Shown one piece after another: positions 18,201-30,200 of a DNA stretch of 64,000 nt. Made by a program: the position numbers and the translations under genes. The DNA comes from CAZMOK01 sp964644135 (GTDB taxonomy: Bacteria > Bacteroidota > Bacteroidia > Bacteroidales > JAGOPY01). The notes under the pieces were generated by a model. The model was not told the origin of the DNA, did not search any database, and worked only from the letters and a program-made list of their open reading frames with translations. The stretch is taken from positions 17,593 to 81,592 of the forward strand of contig CAZXWD010000001.1 of NCBI GenBank assembly GCA_964644135.1. Reading direction: 5' to 3'. Each line of letters opens with the position of its first letter. Position 1 is the first letter of the stretch.

Positions 18201-21200
18201 CAAGGGCCCGGTTTGAAAGAGTCTTTAATGCTCTTTCATCCCTATGGAACGACTGGAGGGTTTCAAGGTGTCTTTTCTTATGTATCTCGACCATTTTGGC
18301 CGTTCTTTTAGGAACTTCTTTTACAGGAACAACTTCTTCGAAGGTGACATTTGTTACTTTTCCATCTTCGTTCATCTCGAAGTTGATCGGTATAATGCCC
18401 ATTTTATTGATCTTATGACCGTTCTTTTCCTGCATGTATCTGTAGAAGTTCACTTGCATGCCATGCTGAACTCTTTTGCTGTCCTCTGTATCGGCAAAAG
18501 GCTTTTTCATTCTTGCACCGTCCTGGGCTTTAGCATACTTATCGGTCAGTTCTCCGTCTGCGTCATGGACTTTATCTACCGAGGTTTTGAAGTCGTAAAT
18601 ATCTCTGGAGCCGTCCGGGTGGATCCTCTGATAGTCTATGTGCCCTGCCAGGTAATCATCAACTGAGGCTACTTTTTCCTCAAAGATCTCTTCCAGGCCT
18701 TCAGGATTAATTTTCTCATCAATGTATTCATTGATCTTATCAGCTAAGGTTTCAATTACCTCTTCAGATATATAATCAGTTGCGTTGCTGGGTATAGCTT
18801 TGCCTTCACGTATTGCCTGGATAGTTTCATGAAGCATCGTTCCTACGTCTCTCTGATGATCCCACATGGCCATCACCTCTTGTATCCGTTCACGGATCTC
18901 TTTGCTCGACATTCTCGGCAAATTGTTTACTGTACGGATAGACTGTTCTTTGAAAACAACAGATTCAGCTGCCCTTCGTTTATTAAAGCCCTGTGCCTGC
19001 ATAGATTTGATCAAAGCAGAGACAGACTTAATCGGTGTTTTGCCGTCCGGATGCGTGTAGGAATGACTGTCCTTGTCGAAATCCACTTCCTCCCCCTGGT
19101 TTTTCTGGAACTGTACCATTTTCATCTTGCTGTCTTCGGAAATGATACCGTCTTTGTTGTTCCAGATAGCTTTTGCCATGTCCATGGCAATGTCTTCTTT
19201 GGTGTCCTGACGGAAATATCTTTTCACCTCCTGCCAGAACTCGGCAACTGCTTGCTTAATCTGTTTCCAGGTGGTGTCAGCGGCCATGATTTCCGCGGCG
19301 TAATCAGTTCCCATTCTACCTATTGCAATGACGGCTTCCTCTTCAGTGCCGAACATCTCGATCAGTTTTTTCTTTGTCGGATGATCTTCAGGAAGCGCAT
19401 GCCAGTAAATGTGAGCGTGTTCATGATAATAGGTTGACTGTACTGCATTATCAGGATCAATGTAGACAGCATTCCCGAAAGCAGCACCGATCTTATTGGC
19501 ATCAAAATACTCAAGGTGGCCAAAGGTTTTCTTGACATACCTGATAAATGCAGCCCTGTTATTGAAGACCACGACTGAAGGATAATGTTTACGAAACTGC
19601 CCTGCAATGAATGACTGAACATCCGGATCTTCCGAGGCAAGCATTTCTCCAATAGCATCACCTTTGTTCATATACTTAACCTCATCACTGTCCTGATGTT
19701 GAGCAGGATCTTCATAGAGACGTATCTTATAGATGAAGAGTCCTTTTTTCCGGGTTCCTTTCGCAAAGTTCTTGGTATGGTCAAACGAAGCGTTTTCTTT
19801 CAGGTCTTCAAGATCAGCAAATCCTTCTTGTTTTGCCCAATCATTAGGGTCTTTTAATTTATCGATACCGGAATAGTACCCGCCCGGGCCAACTTCAATT
19901 AAAGTACCATCAGGAAGTTTATACAATCCGGATTCAAGCTGTTGTGTCCTCGAGGTTGCTGTTTTTCTTCCCGATTTGATTTTTTCAATATTGTGTGGTT
20001 GCATTGCCAGAGGTTTAGCAAGCCTGGTTTCATCCGGACCGTGAGGATTGAACCGTTCCATAAACCTTTCTTTTCTTGCATCGGTCATCTTCGGGGTTTG
20101 ACCGTGCTTGTCTTTGTAAAGCCAATCTGCAGGAGCATGTATTTCCGCATCGTATCCTATTTTTACGGCTGCTTTTACACCGGCCTCATCGACACCGCTC
20201 TGACCGCCGCTTCTGACAAGTCTTGGCCTGTAGGTGAGTTTTGGGTTTTTCAGTACTTTTTCGAGGAACTCATGTACGATTTCATCAACATCAGACTGTT
20301 CTATGCCATTTTTAGCAAAGGTGTCCAGCCCATTACCTGCAATGTTTATTTCCTCCGGTTTGTATTTGTTTATAAGATCAATGGTTTCATTAACAAGCCG
20401 CTTCATTTCTGAAGGGGTATGCAGTTCGTTCCAGGGAACTTTATGATATCTTTTTCCGTTATCAGTAACGAACTTCTTTGTAGCTATTTCGCCTCCACTT
20501 TCATAGTTTATGGCTATGGCTATGGTAAGATCCGCCTGAGCGTTTCGTTTTGTTCTGGAAGGATAACCTGTTTGTTTCGATTTTGTAAAAAGTATTCCAT
20601 GACGGCGCTCACCCCGTTCTCTGGCCATTTGGACATTGTCATCGGCAAATTCTTTTATTACATCGGAAACCTTTTTATTGACCTTATCCGCACGGGATTT
20701 GAAGTAATCGATTGCCTTTTTTGCCAGTGGAGAATCTGCAAAGAGCTGTCGGAGCTGGCTCAGGTTTTTTGCATCTTTCATCTTAGCAGCAATTACTTTG
20801 GCAATCCTCTTGTAAAAATTAACACGGTACCTGGGATGTGTGAACGTAACCGGCCATTCACCGTTAATGTCAAATTCCGGGTGCGTTCTTAATATCGCAT
20901 CATGTATATCCTGACGATCATAAGCACTTATCTGATCCAAATCTGCCTTTAGCCAGAAGTCGTACATTCTCTCGCCCAGCTCTACCATATAGCTCGGAGA
21001 TACCAGTTTTGTAAAGTTGCCGTTCCATGTGCTGAACGAGGGACCATATACATAAGCCAAATAAAGCACGAACTTGTCTTTCATCTCTTTGGGCAGCTTG
21101 TCAAAATCCCTGTGGATCAGCTGGAGTTTCTGCTGTGGAATATCGTTTCTTGCATACTGTTCAAGAATTTGCAACTTATGATTAATCGTATTGCTGTACA

Positions 21201-24200
21201 TTACCTTCTGGATCATTCCAAGAAAGGCATTACTCTCTCCTTCTTTTTCCACAAGTTCCCACAGTTCTTTCCTCAAGGTCTTAAATCCGAGGTCTTCAAT
21301 ATCGATTGCCTTTAGAAGCAACACATTGGTCATTGCCCTGTTAAGAGTCGCATTTTGATCATCATATAACCTGCGGCCAAGTATCGTCTCGTAAGCAAGT
21401 CGGATCTCGTTGAGTATGCTTCTTATGCCTTCGGTCATCAACAGGTTCCTACGAAGAACATATTTTCTTGCGATTTCCATTGAACGGGCAGCATTTCTGA
21501 CATGTACCGACCATGTCATGTCCGGATTCCTGAGTGATGATGTGTCTATGGCATCAAGTCCGTTTAGCCTGACAAGCTCATAGGCGACTTCTGCTTTATT
21601 ATATTCCTCAGGAGTGTTAGGAACCTCTCTTGATACATCAATGAAGTCCATGACCCTCTGGATATCTCTGGAGAGGTATTTCAATCGCCGGATCGTATCA
21701 AGAATTTCATGATCAATGTTTTTGTCCTTTCTAAGCTCTTCCCACATGACTTTGTCACTGAAAGATTCTCCGGCTTTCTTTTTCTTGCGCTCCATCTGGA
21801 TATACCTTCTTCCGGTATATGATGTAAACAGAGCAGAAAGGTTGTCAATATGGTTACGTACAGCTTTATCTATTGCTTTAGGATCGGTACTTCTGTCAAG
21901 CTCGGTATTGGTCATCAGTGAGGTCGTAAACATATTGGCCGTAATCTCATTAAGCCCCATATCTTCTATTTTAGGATCCTTTCCGTTGTCCAGTGCCATA
22001 TTCAACAGGTTTCCGATATGGTTCTTTACAACTCCGAAGCGGTCCCTGACAAAGCCGTTCAGTACGATTTGTTTTTTCTGAAAATCTTTTCCTGTGCTTA
22101 AAAGGGGGATGGTTATATTTTCAAACCGGGCCTTGAATTTCAGTTTGTGCTTTTTAACGAAATCAAAAGTGGTCTGTAGCTTGGCCATGATGCCGATGAC
22201 TCTGCGGCCTACGTTGTTTTTCCTGTGGGCAGCAAGGTTGTCGCTGAGCAGGTTTTGTCTGCCTGATTCGCGGCCTTCTTTTTTGTTCTTTTCCCGGATG
22301 TTCTTAACGGTCTCATCGTAAGCCTTCAGGTTAATCGGTGCATTAAGCATATCGAACAGCTCCGGTCTGCGGTAGTCCTGATGTACCAGTCGCATGCTAA
22401 GGTTAACTTTTGCCTGCGGGCTTTCTGTTCCGGTAACTGTTTCTCCTTCCCTGTTTTTATGGAGTGTTTCAACAAACCTTTTGTCCCCGTCAAAATCACT
22501 TCCGGCAATAAGCTGGCTGTTCTGGTCAGTGATAATGATGTTGCCGGCTCCCGGAATATTTCCTTTCAGCCTGGCCACGTTATGCGAATGGTAATCATCG
22601 GCAGGAACCCTGGTGACAATTACAAGTTCTCCGGGAACATAATACTTGCTTCCTCTTTTTTCTATCTCCCATTCCATTAACTTACCGGTATCCGGATCAA
22701 TCATATCCGGAAACTGCGTGGCATATTCAATCGCTTCTTTTTTAGTCTTGAACCCTTGTTCTATTCTTGCCCCGTCTATGTTAGCCAAGATTTCCGGCAT
22801 ATGAACATTCTTTCCATTGGAAGATTTTCTCATTGGCCGAAGACCGATATCACCTACAGGAACCTCCTGCAGTGAAACCCTGTTAACCTGACGTTCCAGA
22901 ACTTTCCTCTCAGCAATGGAGGCAAAGATCTTTTGCAGCATAGTAGCATAGTAAGGATTGGAAAGATCACCGCCTTTCCTAACATATTCCCACAGTTCAG
23001 GTAACTGATCTTTATTGATTTCGTTAAGCAACAGTCGGCGCTTCTTCTTATGGTCGAACTTATCGAACATCTCGATAAATTCATCCATAGCCTGCTGGTG
23101 GTTTTCATCCCACAGCTGACCGATACGATCTGCATTGGGCAGATTGATCATGTTACCTATAGACTGTTTTGCCTGCTTTAGCGTGTTCGGCCTTGTCGGG
23201 TGCCTGAGATCCTGCTGGATAAAGAAATTATCGTTAAACCTGTCAAACGACTCGATGTTCTCACTGACAAGGTTTTCTCCATCAAATACTTTGTTGACCG
23301 GGCCTTCTGCCAGTTTTGTTCCTGATTTGAAACTGAGAGTGTCCAGCTTATTGCTCTTCATCAGTTGATAGATCTTTCCATAGATCGAGTCGGGAAACTG
23401 TTTTGCCAAATCATCAATAACAAGCACATTGGTTTTTGTCAGTGCCCTGGTTCCGCTTGGATCGACTAAAGAGTAAAGAGCCTTTGTATGGTTAAGCTGA
23501 TCGTAATGGTTCGTTCTGGTAAAGATCGACCCTATGGAGACGGCTAATTTGTCTGCAAAGGATCTTGTCATAAATTGAATGCCGTCAAAAATTTCTTCTC
23601 CGTTTATGACCGGATCATTTAAAATGGCATGTTTTTGTTTTTTGCCAACTCCGCCTTCGACGTGTGTGTTCGGGCTGTATCCTGGTGAATTGGTACTCCC
23701 TGCACGTTTGACCATATCGACAAATCCATTGTCGTATTGTTCTGGCCTTCCAAAAGCGATCATGTCGCTTTCATATTTGTTAATGGCAAAATTGTAAAGG
23801 AAATTCTTGATTTCTGCTCTTCTTTTATCCGGATCGATCAAATCCTGGTCTTCTTTGGATATCCCTTCAATGATGAGACTATTTACCATTTCGATTTCTG
23901 CTTCGATCTCTTCAGGTGTTGCCATGTTCTTTTGGTGCGGAGAGGCATCATAGATGGCTTTATATGTTTTGGCCCCGTTGGAATACTTTGGAACCTGTAT
24001 TATATAAAACTGCTTTTTATCGCCGAACTGTCCCATGTATTGCTGATAGGTTTCAGCCTTGGCCACATTGTTACTATCGGAAGACCGGAAGAGCCTGAAC
24101 AGAGTCATAATGATATCTGATTCGACCATGTCCCTGGATTCAATCGAATTACTTGTCTTGGCATCGAATATTCCAGTAACACGTGAGAGGCCTATCTCGT

Positions 24201-27200
24201 GCCTGCCGGTAATTGGGTTTGACGGAAGCTTCATGTGAAGCTGTATGATCCGGTTGTTCTTGTAAGGTTTGCCGTGACGCAACTCCTCTATGCCTTGCAT
24301 TGACCGGATCAGGTTCGAAGATTGTTCAAAACTGGCCTCGCGGTTTCCTTCGATGTTCGAAAAGTTAAGCGATATGTTACTTTCGTCCTTGAGTATGTTG
24401 ACCAATTTGCCAATATTGGAACTTATCCTGACTTCTTTTCCGTCTATGATTTTCTTTCCAGGCTCCCGGGTAAAATAAGCAATGGCATTTTTGACATTCT
24501 GTTCTGTCGGCATATCAGAATGAAGGAATCCATTTTTAGAACGAATCGCAGTGAAGATGTTTGGCCTGTATATTTCTCTTGCCGTATATTTTTTCTCTGT
24601 CTCAGGATTTTCCATGTATTGAAGCCAGAACTTGCTTTCAATACCTGTGATCAGTTCAAAAAACTCAGCATACAACTCGTTTTGTTCCTGGTACATTTCC
24701 TCATAGGCCTGTTCAGAACTTACTTCTTTTCTTTTCCTTTTTTCTGTGATCTCAACAGACCTGCTCATATAATCCTTATAGGCTGCTGCAAGGGCTTTAT
24801 TAGGGTCTTTTATGCCTTTGTATGTGAAACTTCGCAGGGTTCTTTTCGTTGTTTCAATAAAATCATCAACACGCGCTCCGGAATTATAGGATTGAATAGA
24901 ATATGTATTGTTTGCGTTCCTGTGCAGACCAACAACTTCCATAAGGTGCATGTTGCCATAAAATGCCTGCATGGATATGATCTGGTCAAAACTGATTATT
25001 GATTCATCTGCAAGTGCTTTGGCCAGATCTGGATATTTCTTTTCAAGCTTGGGAAGGAAAGCAGCCAATGTTTCAGGATTTTTCAAAGCGGCTTTAAATT
25101 CCTCGGACTTACTCATGTTCATGATCAGTCTCTCAGGCTCCTTCATGCCCTTACTTTCCAGGTGGTGTATGAAGTCTTTAAAAATAGCCCTGAGTGCCCG
25201 TACTTTCTGGTCGGCCGTGGTATAGAATTCACTGTCGTATTCGAACTCGAACCCGATCTTCTCACCTGTAACATCTGCTGTTCTGAGTATGTCGTCGTGA
25301 TATTCTTCGACAAGATCCCTGGCATCGTCTATGCCCATGCTTTCAAGAGCGTCTATGATAGCATTAAAGAGGTCTTTAGCTTTAAGATATCCCAGCTCGA
25401 CAAGTTCCTTAGCGAAATCAACAATCAATGTCCTGAGCTTCATGTTCTCTTCAGGGGTCCTGGCAAGGTCTTTTTTGCCGCCTGTACGTTTGGCCAGCTC
25501 ATCTGCGATCTGGCTGCCGAGATCTTTCAGTCTCTCTTTCTTTTGCTTAATCTTTTCCTCGTCTGTAAGTTTATCTTCGACAATCTCGTCTGTTTTATTC
25601 TTTTTCAGTTGGCTCTTTTGCTTTCTTTTATCAGGAATATAAGGGTCTTTAATATTCAGAACAACAGAATAAACTCTTAAGGCTTTTGATCCTTCGATAC
25701 GTTCCATTAGAGATTCTGCTTCTTTGGCCAGAGCTTGATAATAAGACTGATCTGTTTGATAGTTTTCTCTAAGAGTTTTAAATTCTATTCCGAGAAGTTC
25801 TTTTATGTTTTCAAAGTCCGGCTCAGAATCTTCCTCGAAAAGTTCTTCAAGAAAAGGATCCTCTTTTTTCTTTTTCAGTCTGTTTTCCGCGTATTTTCTT
25901 ACCTGATCAATGGCGTTTATCTCTTCTGTTCCCTCATCGATGACTCCTGCATTACCATACAGATCAGAATTTTTCCTATTTGATGCGAAAAAGAAACCCT
26001 TTTTTGCTGAAGACGCACCCGTTAATGCTCCTCTCTTGCTCTTATCGAATTTTTCTATCTTGTCTGTCGAGCCATGATATACTATTGACTTGTCTTTACT
26101 TTCCGGAAAAACATCATCCAAGTATGCGGAATATTCTTGTTTTGTTCCGATCTTAACAAGTTCAGGATTCTCATTGAATAAATCGTCAACACCTTCTTTG
26201 ACTTTTGTTTTTTCGAAGCCTTTGTTTTTTGATCTCTCTCCCCATTTGCTAAACTTTTCAAGATCTTCAGCAGAACCTAATATGTGTATCTGATCGGGTT
26301 CAAAGACTACATATACATCTGTATCGATCGGATCTTTTGTGTCTTTTATGATTACAGCATCATTTCCTAACTTAACAGCCCTATCTATTAGTGTTGATAT
26401 CCTATTTTTTAATTTTCCTTTGGAGGGCTTTGCTTTCTTTTTGACGATTATTTCAAAGTCAAAGCTGTACGGGTTTTTTTGATCCGGGGCCCTGGTAACA
26501 ACAAGTTTAACCTCGTAACCTTTCTTGAGCAGCTCTGTGATCTTATTGTCGGCTTTGCTCTGATAAGGAATGCCGCCTACATCCACACCATTGATACTTG
26601 CTTGCAACAAATGCTTATAAGGCCTGCCGGTTGTTGTCTGACGCAAGCGTTTCTGATCAGGAGTCATCTTGTTTCTCGGGGTGTAATTCAGATCGAGGAT
26701 ATCTCCTTGCTGAACTTGCCTCGGGCTGGCTCCGGACTTACCGCCACGGCTCCTGCGATTGGAATGAAAGGTCGGCTCATTCTCTATTTCAACGAGCTCG
26801 TATCCTTTCTCATCAAGTTCCTTTACAAGTTTTTCTTTCTTGATTTTTTTCTTTGCTGATTCGTCAGTTACTTCCCCTTCTTTCTTTCCGCTCTTAAGTA
26901 TTGTTTGCTTTTGCTTATGGAGCTCATCAAGTTTAGTCTTCAAGGTCTTGATCCTGCTCTTATACATATTGATCCAGTCACTGTCAGTGGTAAAACCGCT
27001 TTCCAGTGCTTCATCAAGCTGCTCCTGTAGTGTATTCAACTGGGCAGATGTCGAAGCGATCTCGTCATTCACCTCTTTAGTAAGATGTTCTATCTTCTTG
27101 TCGCGCCTTATCCTGTGTTTCTCAAGACGCTTCTTACGCATTTCTTTGGCCTGTGCTTCACGTTCTGCCTCTTCGGCGCCCTTCTTATCAGCTTCGGCCT

Positions 27201-30200
27201 TAGTTTGCTCGTCAGTGGTCTTAAAGAACTTCTCAGCAGCTTTTTCCTGGAAGGCTGTTCTGTACTGATCAGCAAGTTTTTGTATCGGGGTAACATCTGA
27301 TTTCAGCGTACCGGATTCTTTCTTAATGGTAACGATGTTCTCAAGCGTTGTCAGTTTACTTGCAATATCCTGCTGGATCGTTGCTATCATACCCCGGGAA
27401 AGATTGCGCTGTTTGGACTCACTCATTGCCTCGAGCTGGTCGTACAGTTTAGTCAAGTACTTTGCAACACGTTCTGCCTGTGCAACTGTTATCCGTGTGT
27501 TTTCTGGGTTGTCTCCCTGAAGATCCATTAACGTGTTCCATACCTTTTCAGGAACATCCCTGTATGGATTAAAAGTTATGCCGTAGTCCTGGGCGTTTTG
27601 TTCAATCTCAAAGTCAATATCATTCTGATCAGTAACAACGGTAGGTTCTATAATGCCGCCTTTTTTGGAGCTTCTGAAATCTGGCTTGCCTTCTTTTTCT
27701 ACGAGGTTGATTTTCTTGCCGTCAAAGGTCTCACCAGGGGCAAGGCGTTTTAATGTCTTGTTTATCCTGGCCAGTTTGTTTAAGGCAGAGACAAATCGTT
27801 CATCATCCGGTGGAACATTTGCTTTTGCAAGCGTACCAAGTTCTCTTTGTGTGTTGTACTTATCCTGATGAAGTTGTGCATACTGTTCAATGGCAAGAGG
27901 GGCTTCCTTGTGGTTTTCAATCCCTCTTTCTTTCAATATCCTTCTGTATTCTACCTCGCTTTTTTCCAGCTCGAAGAGATCCTTCTTCAACTCATCGATA
28001 TCCTCTTGCGGCTTGCCCTGTTGTGTTTTCTCCCTGATCTTTTGGAGCAGCTCTTCCTTGCCTTTTATAGCATCGTCCAATAAAATGGCTATATTCTCAC
28101 TATTCATTTCTTTAGCGTCGTTTATAACCATCTTATGCTTCTGGTTGTTGATATACCGGATCATAGTCGGAGCGTTCTGCTCAAATGCCATCCTTTCTTC
28201 CGGACTTAGTTTGCCCATGTTCTCCCGGTAGGTTTCTGCCATGATCTGGCCAAGCGTATTACCACCTCCCATACCGATACCCATCATAAAGGTCATGGCC
28301 GTAAAATGGAACAACTCGCTTTTATCCAGGAACAAATCGTCGAACTGCTTTTTAAAGTCGTCCCAATGTTCAGTATCCCGGTACATCTGCCAGGTGGTCT
28401 GTGCTGTCTCTTCTGAGGTTTCACCAAAGCCCCTTCCGATAAACCTGCCCCCGATATTGGTCAGCCTGTCTACATATTCTTTCATCCGTCCCTTAAAAGC
28501 CATATTGATGAACTTAGGGATCATTACCTTCTGGCCGAGCTTTGTAATAAAACCTTCCCCGAAAGCACCGAACATTCCGGAAAGAAAATCTGCTTCATCT
28601 TGAATGACCCGGTTTCCGCTGTGCAATAGTCCCGCGGTTTGATATTCCAATCCTGAATAGGCTCCTCTTGCCAGTAATCTCTTTCCCGCCTCAGCAGCTC
28701 TTCTGACTTTGTTAGTTCCTTTGTATGTTCTTATAAGACCGGCTTTTCTTAAGTTTGCCAGCGGCTTGACAAATTTACTTGCCAAACCTACCAGCAAGGC
28801 ACCTTCGGCCATAGGTTCCAAAATAGCCAGTGTCGGCCCCATCATTTCGCCAAAATCTGCTGCAGAAAAATCTTTGTATTCGGTCCTGGTCTTTAAGGAT
28901 TTTTTAACCGTGGGCTCTATCAGCTTATCGATCCCTATTTCCTGCATAGTAGTCATCGCTGTGTTGGAAAGTTGCTTTTGGGTAGACAAAGAAGAATAAG
29001 TCATTGGATACAGGCTTTGTGTTGCTTGCCTGTATGCCATATCACCTGTTTTCTTTATATTATCCCATGCACGGCTAAACCATCCGTCTTTTACAGATCT
29101 TTCTTCGTCTTCCAGGTATTCTACCGGTAACCGGTTCATCATTACCAGGGGAGCAATCGCCCGCATTTGATGGTGAAGACCTTCTTCTCCGTACAGTCTT
29201 TCGTAAGGCCCGTTGGCATGAGATCCGTATTTGTCTTTCATAGACTCTACCCAGGCGCCCAGATGAGTTTTGGCATTGTGGGTGAGGTTTACTTTGTCTT
29301 CATATTCTGTTGCCAGAACCTGTAAGACCATGTTCAGAGCATCCCTGGCTTTTGTGCCTTTGGGTACAACATCCATCAGGTTAAAGTCGGTTTCGTTTAT
29401 AGCTCGTTCTGCACGAAGCTGCTCGTACTTTTTAGGATCCCCGTCTGCTTTGAAAAGATCCATAGACATGGCCTCGACAAACCTCAGCTCATCTTTCAAG
29501 TACTTCTTTTCTTTTTCATCGTCAGTGGCCTCCAGGGCTATTTGCAATTCTTTATGCCGCTCTTGCACTTTCTGCCTTCTCTGATCGAGCAGGCCATAGA
29601 TTTTTGATCTGATATCTGAGATTTCGCCTTGTTTTCTAACAAGCTGTTCCTGATCGACTGTCGCTCCTTCTCCTTCAGGATTCTTGATCTTGTTGAGTTC
29701 AGCAAGTTTTTGACCTAATTGTTCTTTTAGATCAAATTCCATATTATCTTCTTCGCTCATGAATTCCCGGGCCAGCCAGTCGCTTCTTTGATTGAGCATT
29801 TCGCGGGAGGCCTCTACCGGCTTTGAAGTAAATTGCTGACCGGCTTTTTCTTCCATTTTCTTGGTGTAGTCGAAAAAGTTCAGTGGGCCGGTCTCAAGTT
29901 TTTCTATAAGTATTTTGCGTCTCTCTCTTAGTTTTTCATATTCAATAGAACGGTTCCTGTTTGGTTCAGATGATAATCCGGCAGGTCCCATTAAATGTGC
30001 TTTAGAGTCTGTCTGTTGATCAAACTCGTAGATTTTCTTTTCAAGGTCTGCTATTTCAGTTCTAATGCCAGCACGTTCTTCATCAGCCTTTATTTCCGCT
30101 TCGCTACGCTGGTATGTCTGGTACTTTCCCCACTTTGTGTTGATCCTTTTACGAACCATGTCCATAAATGGCTTCATAGTAGGATCATCAGCGTACTTCT

